From assembly GCA_017428545.1 (NCBI GenBank), contig JAFRQR010000032.1:35103-99102 (forward strand): DNA of 64,000 nucleotides. The letters are read 5' to 3'. A program made the translations under genes and the position numbers. This document shows positions 24,108 through 31,237 of the stretch, one piece after another. The notes beneath the pieces were generated by a model, which was not told the DNA's origin, ran no database searches, and saw nothing but the letters and a program-made list of their open reading frames with translations. Position 1 is the first letter of the stretch. Every line of letters begins with the position of its first letter. The stretch is from Clostridiales bacterium (GTDB taxonomy: Bacteria > Bacillota > Clostridia > Saccharofermentanales > Saccharofermentanaceae).

Positions 24108-27100
24108 TTACTCGATGTCTTCTGTGGTGTGCACTTTGTAGATCCTAAGTGATCCGTCGGATGAGGTGAAGACGGGGTCGCCGCAGAGGTTTTCGATGCA
24201 CGGGTAGTAGATCATGCCGAACTGGTCGAGCTCCATGGAGCCGCAGATGATGTAGCGCAGATCGTATTCGTGAATGACACGTGCGACCTCGAAAACATCC
24301 GCGGATGTATAAAGTGTTGCGACGTCGTTCTGGCGGGGCCACAGGTAGATCTTAAATACATCCTGCTCCGGGTCGTTCTCGAATTCGCCGGTCTCGGGGT
24401 TGGTCCAGCCGTGGAAGTGCCAGAGCCGTTCATGTGTCTCCCAGCCGACGATGGTCGGAAGACCGGTATAAGCCGAGACGAGGCAGTCCTCCGTATAACT
24501 GATACCGTAGGATTCGCAGATGTTGACCGAATCGTGCTCGTTTTCGTTGAGCCAGTCGATCGCTTCCTCGTAAGGGATAAATGCGCCGGCCACACGGCGG
24601 GACTGGTCGTAATAGGTCAGTTCATGAGGCACGCAGGTGGACAGGTAATCCGTACCGTTTAAGCCCTGATAGGTGGACCATTTGATCTCGCCGGATCTCT
24701 GATCCAGAGCGCGGAGCGTATAGTGTCCCGGGATGAAGATAATGAGGACCAACATAATGATCGAAACTCCCAGGCCCCAGTTCGAAAGATTTCCTTCTTT
24801 GGTGACGTGCGCCATGAAGCGGAAGACCGTATAGGCGACGACGAGGGAAAGGATGACAAATCCCGCGAAGGTGAATTTGAACATGGTGTTGGCACGCTGG
24901 TTATTGGCACCGTAAATATCCGGAACGTAGATGATCTCAGGCGCGATCAGCATCATCATACCGACGACGGTCATACCGACCATGAAAATGTCGATGATCG
25001 ATCTCTTCCTGAAGAATTTGCAAAGCGCGGTATCACCGAGTCTCGCGAATTGGTAGTCCAAGAAGCGGATGAGGCAGACGATCGCAAGGATCAGCTTCGG
25101 AAAAGCCTTGCTTTCGGATCTTTCTTTTTCGGAAACTTCGGGAAGTTCTTCGGAAATGTCCTTTTCCTGTGCTTTTTCCGCGGTGTTCCGGATCGCTTCT
25201 GCGGCAAAGTCCGGATCGTCGATGTCCGGGTCGTCGGAGAAGTCGATCTCCACTTTTCTGACGGACCTGTCTTCCTTGGCAAAAGCACTTTCCGAGCCGC
25301 TGAGCTGCGCGTAAGTCGCAGGGCGCATGAGGTCAAGAGGCGCCGGAGTTACCGGGAGTTTATTTCTCTTAAAGGCCTGGCGTTTGGTGAAGATCACCAG
25401 CACAACGAGCGCGAGCGGCACCAGGATATGGATGAGCCAGACGATCATGAACTGGAAGAGGGACGTATGTCTGTCGACCAGTTTGATCGAGTTGGAGATC
25501 ATGTCGAAGTTGTAGTTGAAGGACAGCGCGATCATGCTGGAGAAGGCAAACAGGAGCGCCATATTCGTGCCCGTTCTCGAGAACGCGGAAGGGAAGATCG
25601 TCGAAAGAAGATACGCGATCATGAAGATCAGGATCTGAAGACAAAGGTGCACGAAGATGTTTTCGCCGAACTTCAGGTAGACTCCGAGGACGGCAGCAAG
25701 ATCGAAAAGGAAGACCATGAAACTATTAAATGAGATCAGGTACGTGGAAGATCTTCCGTGATAGACCAGAAGGCCCATGGAGCAGAAGATAAAGTAGATC
25801 AGGAAATCCCAGTAGTTGCACATCTGGGAGATGCCGAGGAAAAATGCGCAGATGAAGAATTCCGGACGGAAGATGTGAGACATCTCCGAGACGAGATTCT
25901 TGGAAAGGTCGCGGAACCGGCGCATCGAGGACAGTGCTTTTTTTGGATAATCGGCGCGATAGACGGCGACGAAGATAAAAGCAATAATGAGCATGACCAC
26001 CGTCAGGCTGACGACGTGCGCATGCAGGTCGCCGATCAGATAAGAATAGAACGGGAACTCGTGGATGGTCCAGTCGGCAGTTTCTTTAATGCCTTGTATA
26101 TAAGGGTCCGGGTTATGTCCGATAAAACGCGTGGAGTTCGGATAGAAGAAATTTCCGGTCTCGCCGACATCGATGCCGAGCTTGCCCCATATCTTCCAGA
26201 AAAGCATCTTGTTACCGAAGCTCTGCTCGTCGTAGAAGAAGGAGTGGGAGTTACCGAAGAGCATGGTGGTGCAGGCGGCAAGAAGGCCGGCAAACGGCAG
26301 GTAGTGCTTAGATACCTGACAGTCCTTTTTCTGGCGGAGCGCATCGATAAACAGCTGCCCCAAGGAGTATGCGGCGATGAACGGGAACGCGATGGCGGTA
26401 CACATCGAGATGTTGTAGCCGACCTCGGTGTTCATGCCGAGCATCTTGACGAGATAAGTGAACATATACTGTCCATAGTAATAGTAGTTAATGGATTTTC
26501 CGGCGAGCCACGGGTCTTTGGCCGGGAGCCCGTCAAATCTGTTCATGGAGTTCATGAAGCCGTAGTTCATGAATTTTTCTTCGCCGTTGATGATCGGGAA
26601 GATGCCTTTGCAGAAGCAAAGGGCCGTAAGAAGGATAATAAACAGCATCTCTTCCCAGAGGATATGCGCGAGGTTGGAGTTATCGGCAAGCGCGGTAAAG
26701 GCGGCCTTCCTGGTCTTCGGCGTGCACCAGCTGACGATGGCAAGAAGGAAGAACATCATCCAGCACATCGGGCGGCTGAAGGCATTAAAGATGCCCGTAT
26801 ATGCCAGAAGCCAGACAGCGGCCGTGGTAAGAAGGATACCGAAGCTTTTGGAAAAACCGTATCCGGCGGAAAGGAATCCGCGGAAAAAGTATGCCGTCAG
26901 AGGAAAGGCTGCCCATCCGTAGATATAAAGAAGTCCCCACCAGGAAAAGAAGTCTGCGTGATCCTGCTTTAAAAAGTAACCCGAAAGAAAAGCGATCAGG
27001 GCCGGGACCAGAAGAAGTAAGATCCTCGGGATGACGGATTTCCACTCGATATCTTCGAAAAGTCTTTCGCGAAGAGAAGTCTTATAGACCAGCTCGGAAG

Positions 27101-27197
27101 AGGGATCGTACAGATGGGTTGCCGTATTTCTGACATCGGCGTTGCGCACCGAGGGTTTGCCGGAATTACTGTTCTGCTTCGACGAGTTCTTTTTCAC
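24108..27197 (-). CDS. DUF2298 (YYY family) polytopic membrane protein, GT-C-like
   Basis: 1029 residues with roughly 20 hydrophobic segments in two blocks, separated by a cytoplasmic acidic linker (about 630-710). Hallmarks of the family are GEEKFMNYGFMNSMNR, DPWLAGKSINYYYYGQ and the second-half DIYGANNQRANTMFKF block. The C-terminal about 170 residues form a soluble domain (GWETHERLWHF). The architecture resembles GT-C-fold glycosyltransferases of the dolichol-mannosyl type, so a role in lipid-linked sugar transfer is a reasonable guess; no function is established. The start is a GTG at 27197 with AGGAGG 9 bp upstream. It overlaps the preceding oxidoreductase gene by 32 bp. Confidence 0.85.
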   Translation of the reverse strand: MKKNSSKQNSNSGKPSVRNADVRNTATHLYDPSSELVYKTSLRERLFEDIEWKSVIPRILLLLVPALIAFLSGYFLKQDHADFFSWWGLLYIYGWAAFPLTAYFFRGFLSAGYGFSKSFGILLTTAAVWLLAYTGIFNAFSRPMCWMMFFLLAIVSWCTPKTRKAAFTALADNSNLAHILWEEMLFIILLTALCFCKGIFPIINGEEKFMNYGFMNSMNRFDGLPAKDPWLAGKSINYYYYGQYMFTYLVKMLGMNTEVGYNISMCTAIAFPFIAAYSLGQLFIDALRQKKDCQVSKHYLPFAGLLAACTTMLFGNSHSFFYDEQSFGNKMLFWKIWGKLGIDVGETGNFFYPNSTRFIGHNPDPYIQGIKETADWTIHEFPFYSYLIGDLHAHVVSLTVVMLIIAFIFVAVYRADYPKKALSSMRRFRDLSKNLVSEMSHIFRPEFFICAFFLGISQMCNYWDFLIYFIFCSMGLLVYHGRSSTYLISFNSFMVFLFDLAAVLGVYLKFGENIFVHLCLQILIFMIAYLLSTIFPSAFSRTGTNMALLFAFSSMIALSFNYNFDMISNSIKLVDRHTSLFQFMIVWLIHILVPLALVVLVIFTKRQAFKRNKLPVTPAPLDLMRPATYAQLSGSESAFAKEDRSVRKVEIDFSDDPDIDDPDFAAEAIRNTAEKAQEKDISEELPEVSEKERSESKAFPKLILAIVCLIRFLDYQFARLGDTALCKFFRKRSIIDIFMVGMTVVGMMMLIAPEIIYVPDIYGANNQRANTMFKFTFAGFVILSLVVAYTVFRFMAHVTKEGNLSNWGLGVSIIMLVLIIFIPGHYTLRALDQRSGEIKWSTYQGLNGTDYLSTCVPHELTYYDQSRRVAGAFIPYEEAIDWLNENEHDSVNICESYGISYTEDCLVSAYTGLPTIVGWETHERLWHFHGWTNPETGEFENDPEQDVFKIYLWPRQNDVATLYTSADVFEVARVIHEYDLRYIICGSMELDQFGMIYYPCIENLCGDPVFTSSDGSLRIYKVHTTEDIE

Positions 27198-28233
27198 GCG
27201 AAAAATCCTCCTTGATCTTAGCTACGGTCGCATTGGCCTGGGAAACACAGGCGTCCATCCGGAATTTCGAATCTTCGACCGGGCTCGGCGTCATGGCGAG
27301 ACTGCAGACATAAAGGCCCTCGACCGGCTGGATGAATTCATCGAGCGGGTGATTTAAGGGCTTGGCATAACGCGTGCGCGTCAACCGCCAGGTGCGTACC
27401 GAGCTTCTCGTAACACTCGGATTCATGTACTGAAGTCTCTTGAAAAAGGCTTTGAAAACGTCCGCGTCAGATGCGGTCCAAAGCGGAGCGGAAGTAAGAA
27501 AACTTCCGGAAAGATACAAAACATGTCCGCCGTAGCGGCGCTCGCCGACCATGCTCGTGTGCTGGATGAGGCGCTGGAACGGTTCGTCGGCCGGGAGCAT
27601 ACGGGAGTAGCACTCCGTAAACGGTGACTTCATCAAAAGAAGGAGACACATATTCGCCTGGTATGTAACGTCCATGAGGGAATCACGGAAGTCGGTCGGC
27701 ATATTCAGGGCGTGCGTGATATGCACGAGATTTCGGCAGGAACCGGTATAAAGGATCGTGTCGCACTCCAAAAAGATCGAGGAAGAGTCCGCAAGGACGC
27801 ACTGCACGCGGTAACGCGGGCGCGAAGGATCTTCGTTTTCGGAAATGTCGGAAACGGTATATCCGTACTGGATAATGCCGCCGCGGTCGGTGATCTCCTG
27901 CACGAGCGCGGCCAGAAGGGAATGAAAGCCGTTATCCAGATACCCCAGCTTCTTCTTACTGGCTTTCCCGTACCACAGGGAATCGTACCACTGAAGTTCA
28001 TCCGAAAGGCCGAGGTCACGAAGAAGCGAGATCAGGGCACGGTCGGATTTCCGGATATGGTGGGGAAGAAGTTCGATATATTCGGAACCGAGACGGGAGC
28101 ACGCGAGCATGCCGCCCGGCGTGGACTGCTGCTCAACGACCTGCACGCGGAACCCGGCCTGCGCCAGCTTATACGCACAGACCAGACCGGAAAGACCGGC
28201 ACCGATGACACAGATCGAAGTTTTGCCCTCCAT
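27166..28233 (-). CDS. FAD-dependent oxidoreductase (amine oxidase/protoporphyrinogen oxidase-like)
   Basis: 355 residues. The N-terminal dinucleotide-binding motif GAGLSGLVCAYKLAQAG is followed by the acidic end of strand two (VVEQQSTPGGM), as in flavin amine oxidases and UDP-galactopyranose mutase-like enzymes. A C-terminal FAD block (GLYVCSLAMTPSPVEDSKFRMDACVSQA) is present. It sits between DUF1015 (24 bp gap) and DUF2298 (32 bp overlap), so the three are co-expressed. Linkage to DUF2298 suggests it acts on an isoprenoid or sugar-lipid substrate, but this is inference. The start is supported by AACGGAGGAAG. Confidence 0.85.
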   Translation of the reverse strand: MEGKTSICVIGAGLSGLVCAYKLAQAGFRVQVVEQQSTPGGMLACSRLGSEYIELLPHHIRKSDRALISLLRDLGLSDELQWYDSLWYGKASKKKLGYLDNGFHSLLAALVQEITDRGGIIQYGYTVSDISENEDPSRPRYRVQCVLADSSSIFLECDTILYTGSCRNLVHITHALNMPTDFRDSLMDVTYQANMCLLLLMKSPFTECYSRMLPADEPFQRLIQHTSMVGERRYGGHVLYLSGSFLTSAPLWTASDADVFKAFFKRLQYMNPSVTRSSVRTWRLTRTRYAKPLNHPLDEFIQPVEGLYVCSLAMTPSPVEDSKFRMDACVSQANATVAKIKEDFSREKELVEAEQ

Positions 28234-28257
28234 TTCTTCCTCCGTTATTTCCTATGA

Positions 28258-29559
28258 TCAGATCTTCTTTGCTTCCAGGTAGTAGCGCTTCTCGACCGCT
28301 TCTCCCATGGAGAAAGTCTTTCTCGGGAAAACGCCCTCTTTGCTGATGGTCTCAAAGAACGAATTCTTCGAAACGTCCGGCAGAAGGAAGCCGAGCTTAT
28401 CTTCAGCGGCCAGGGATCTTACGGAATCCTCGCCGTGGATGTAGTCGGTGTGGACCTTATCGGATTCGATCGAATCAAGGAAGCCCTGCAGCGATCCGAC
28501 CGCGAGCGTGTGAGAAGGCTTTCCGATGACCATCGTGAAGTCTTCTTTTCCTGTCGTAACAAGGATCGTCTGGGATCCGTCCGCATTTCCTTCCTTGGCA
28601 AAAGCACTTGCGTCGGTAAACTTGATGTCCTGGGAAGCAAAATAGGTATTTGCCGCTTCGATGAGTTTTTCTTTGGTAAGGCCGAATGTCACACGGTGGA
28701 TCGGCTCAAACTGAAGACCATTGTCGTGGATATTGACGATCTCAACGAGGCAGTAACGCGCCGGATGGCTCTCTCTTTCTGCTTCCGGAAGCTTTTCCCT
28801 GACGTTCTCCCAGTGCTTCTTCGCTGTGGCAAGGGAGTGGTTACCGTCACCGACGGCAAAGAGGAAGCCGTCTTCAGATGCGGCAAGAAGTCCGCGCAGT
28901 GCGGAGACGATGCCCTCGGAAACGGAAGAATCCGAAGGTGTGAAATAGCCCTTGATATGACCGCCGTCCATCATGAGGTCGGTGTCGTAAACGAGATTTG
29001 CCGCATCTTTGGAGACCGCGTCAAAAGCAGGCTCGATCACGGTCCTTCCGGGATCGTTGATCAGTACCATGATGTGCGGCATTTCGATCGGCGCACGCTC
29101 ACGGATACGGACGCGGGGCGGGATACGGGAAAGGACGGTGCCTTCGGTTGCGCGGATGCGGCTTTTGTTTCCCGGTGTGAAGTCATACTGTTCCAGGTCG
29201 AGGGCAAGCATCAGGCCCTTTCTGGACTCATTGACCTTCGTTTTTCTGTCGAGAAGGATAAAGCCCGGATCAAGTTCGGTCAGGGTGCCTTCAGCGATGT
29301 AACTGTTGATCGAAGAAGTGATATTGGAAAGGCGCTCGTCGATCTGCTCGGGTGTCTCTTTTTCGAGATACACTTCCGGCAGGAACATACGGAGCGTGGA
29401 CGGTGCTTTTCCTACGGTATTTTCAACATCCTCCCAGTATTTCGGCTCGGATGTAAACTGGTCGCACGCGATAACGGCCCATTTCGAAAGGTCCGTGCCC
29501 TTCATGGGAAGAAGGATCTTCGGCGCTGCGACGGCAATGTCTTTATAGATAGAATTCAT
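28258..29559 (-). CDS. DUF1015 family protein
   Basis: 433 residues from the ATG at 29559 on the minus strand, chosen for its GGGAGGG site; the longer open frame reaching 29850 runs through the divergent promoter region and is not credible. Family landmarks are WAVIACDQFTSEPKYW near the N-terminus, DGGHIKGY and FAVGDGNHSLATAKKHW, the last being the conserved DGNHS motif. In clostridia DUF1015 genes are often near serine synthesis genes and a role in serine or phosphoserine metabolism has been suspected; here it instead leads the oxidoreductase-DUF2298 operon. Biochemical function is unknown. Confidence 0.85.
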   Translation of the reverse strand: MNSIYKDIAVAAPKILLPMKGTDLSKWAVIACDQFTSEPKYWEDVENTVGKAPSTLRMFLPEVYLEKETPEQIDERLSNITSSINSYIAEGTLTELDPGFILLDRKTKVNESRKGLMLALDLEQYDFTPGNKSRIRATEGTVLSRIPPRVRIRERAPIEMPHIMVLINDPGRTVIEPAFDAVSKDAANLVYDTDLMMDGGHIKGYFTPSDSSVSEGIVSALRGLLAASEDGFLFAVGDGNHSLATAKKHWENVREKLPEAERESHPARYCLVEIVNIHDNGLQFEPIHRVTFGLTKEKLIEAANTYFASQDIKFTDASAFAKEGNADGSQTILVTTGKEDFTMVIGKPSHTLAVGSLQGFLDSIESDKVHTDYIHGEDSVRSLAAEDKLGFLLPDVSKNSFFETISKEGVFPRKTFSMGEAVEKRYYLEAKKI

Positions 29560-29596
29560 GGATACCCTCCCGATGAAATGCAAAAATAGCCATAAC

Positions 29597-29745
29597 ATTA
29601 TAGCACGCACAGGAAGAAAAATCTTCCCATAATGCGCGAAGAAGACAAGCTTCTCGTGCTTTGCTTCCAACTTCGTTTCCGGAGGCACTTCGAAGTCTTT
29701 CTTCTTCGCGAAAGTGTAAAGATTTTTCTTTGTTCGTGTTATAGT
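29597..29745. promoter_or_regulatory. Divergent promoters embedded in a long inverted repeat
   Basis: AGAAAAATCTT (29615-29625) and AAGATTTTTCT (29719-29729), and CGCGAAGAAG (29635-29644) and CTTCTTCGCG (29701-29710), are perfect inverted pairs. Outside each arm lies a -10: TATAAT on the minus strand (29597-29602) for DUF1015 and TATAGT on the plus strand (29740-29745) for the WYL regulator, each preceded by CGTG. The two promoters are therefore inverted copies of one design. Confidence 0.6.
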
Positions 29746-29774
29746 AAATGTAGGACATTTCGGGAGGTGGGAAT

Positions 29775-30782
29775 ATGGCGAATCGCGAAAACGGAAGAGG
29801 AAGACTTCTTTGTCTTCTGGAGATCCTTCAAAAAGAAACGGACGCGGCACACGGCCTTTCGACGCAGGATCTGATCAGCCGGCTCGATGAAGCGGGATTT
29901 CCGGTAAACAGAAAGACTCTCTATGACGATATTCGCGCGCTGGAGGACTCTTCGATCCCGGTCGAAAAAACTTCCGGAAAAGTACCGAAATACTATATCG
30001 AAGACCGTGATTTCGAGCCCGAAGAACTCATGATCCTCATCGATGCCGTCGAATCGGCGGGATTTATGACCGAGAAGAAAAAAGCGGCGATCATCAAGAA
30101 GCTCAAAAGCCAGACATCTTCGGGATACGCTTCGGAACTGAACGAACAGATCCACTATATCGGCCGCCACCACTCGAGCAATAACGACTTTATCTATACC
30201 GTCGGCGCGATCCGCCACGCCATGACAAAGAAGCATCCGGTGACTTTCCAGTACATCGACTATGAGTTTGGAAAGGGCGAGGTCTTAAAGCACGACGGAA
30301 TGAAATATATTCTCCATCCGCTGGCTTTGACCTGGAACAACGGCTTTTACTACTGTATCGGTACGCGTCCGGAACAAAGTCCCGAGGGCGAGAAAGATAA
30401 GCTTAGAAACTTCCGTATCGACCGCATGAAGAAAGTCGAAGTCGATGAGAAGACCCCTCTTGCCAAGCCGCCGAAGGGCTTTAATGTGGCCAAGTATATG
30501 GAGGAGTCTTTCAATATGTACGGCACGGAGCCGGTCACGGTGCAGATCCGCTTTAAGAAGAGCCTGCTGACGCAGTTCTACGACCGTTTTGAGCAGTCGG
30601 TCACGGTCTTTGAAGATCCCAAGGACAAGGACTATCTGCAGGCCAATGTCACGGTGCACGTCGCGCCGACATTCTTCAGCTGGGTGTTCCAGTATAACGG
30701 TGGTTTTTCCATCGTCGGACCCAAGGGCGTCAAGGAAAAATACGAAGAGCATATCCGAAATGCACTGGACGTGCAGAATTGA
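29775..30782 (+). CDS. WYL domain transcriptional regulator
   Basis: 335 residues. N-terminal winged helix (RLLCLLEILQKETDAAHGLSTQDLISRLDEAG, DDIRALEDSSIPVE; about 10-65), then a WYL domain (about 145-220: HPLALTWNNGFYYCIGTR, FRIDRM) and a C-terminal extension. Such proteins bind DNA and a ligand, often nucleic acid or a small molecule. It is divergent from the DUF1015 operon and is the natural candidate regulator of the shared inverted-repeat promoter region. GGGAGGTGG lies just upstream of the ATG. Two terminator-like hairpins follow the gene. Confidence 0.9.
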   Translation: MANRENGRGRLLCLLEILQKETDAAHGLSTQDLISRLDEAGFPVNRKTLYDDIRALEDSSIPVEKTSGKVPKYYIEDRDFEPEELMILIDAVESAGFMTEKKKAAIIKKLKSQTSSGYASELNEQIHYIGRHHSSNNDFIYTVGAIRHAMTKKHPVTFQYIDYEFGKGEVLKHDGMKYILHPLALTWNNGFYYCIGTRPEQSPEGEKDKLRNFRIDRMKKVEVDEKTPLAKPPKGFNVAKYMEESFNMYGTEPVTVQIRFKKSLLTQFYDRFEQSVTVFEDPKDKDYLQANVTVHVAPTFFSWVFQYNGGFSIVGPKGVKEKYEEHIRNALDVQN

Positions 30783-30789
30783 TCATCTG

Positions 30790-30870
30790 AGCAGGTGCGA
30801 GCAGCTATTCGGCCTGCTTTTTGTGTTCTGTTTGGGCAAGTTTTTTGAATGAACTGTCTTGACAGTTTTT
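30790..30870 (+). terminator. Two tandem terminator hairpins after the WYL gene
   Basis: AGCAGG (30790-30795)/CCTGCT (30813-30818) followed by TTTTT, then AACTGT-CTTG-ACAGTT (30852-30867) followed by TTTT. Confidence 0.7.
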
Positions 30871-30985
30871 TGTTCTGAAATGGTTTTTCCGGTTTTTTCC
30901 TTTCGAAAAGCACTTTCGGGAATTTTTCGGGAAAAGCGTTTCGACTGCCTTGAAATGTGGTGTTATTTCTCGTTTTTTTCTTTCT

Positions 30986-31096
30986 GAAAGGCGATATCGG
31001 GAAAAAATCAGGAAAAATGGTCAGAATCCTTAGTCGTGAGAGTACTTTTCCCGATTCGTTCCCGCAGAAGGCTTATATCGAGAAAAAATCAGGAAA
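30986..31096 (+). repeat. Two 30-bp direct repeats upstream of alaS
   Basis: Near-identical copies at 30986-31015 and 31067-31096 (shared core ATATCGnGAAAAAATCAGGAAA), 81 bp apart. The 450-bp non-coding region 30783-31237 otherwise contains one AAAAGCAC octamer (30906) and related GAAAAGCGTTTCG and AGTACTTTTCCCG variants; no gene is seen. Confidence 0.6.
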
Positions 31097-31125
31097 CTTC
31101 GGGGAGGGGAACAGTTAAGAAGTCA

Positions 31126-31217
31126 TTGGCACTAAAAATTATAATATATAGATTTTCTTACTTAAATCGTGTAAAATATCGGGGCACGCGAAATCTAGGG
31201 CGCGTGCCTCGCTTTTT
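31126..31217 (+). promoter_or_regulatory. alaS promoter and terminator-like leader hairpin
   Basis: TTGGCA (31126-31131), 17 bp, TAGATT (31149-31154) is the best promoter candidate; TAAAAT at 31172 is an alternative. GGGGCACGCG (31181-31190) pairs with CGCGTGCCTC (31201-31210) and is followed by TTTTT (31213-31217), 5 bp before the AAGGAG ribosome site. It is a complete intrinsic terminator placed in the leader, so attenuation is likely. No T-box sequence is visible. Confidence 0.55.
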
Positions 31218-31237
31218 ACGTAAGGAGACGAAAACGA

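Noticed and set aside
24723..26972. Plus-strand open frames opposite the DUF2298 gene
   Set aside because: Antisense to a gene with clear family motifs; no ribosome sites of note.
28435..29589. A 384-codon plus-strand open frame
   Set aside because: Antisense to DUF1015, whose conserved motifs are in the other strand.
29560..29850. N-terminal extension of DUF1015
   Set aside because: It would run across the divergent promoter region; the internal start at 29559 has an excellent ribosome site and matches family length.
30783..31237. T-box riboswitch before alaS
   Set aside because: No T-box sequence or specifier-like stem; only a simple terminator-like hairpin is visible.
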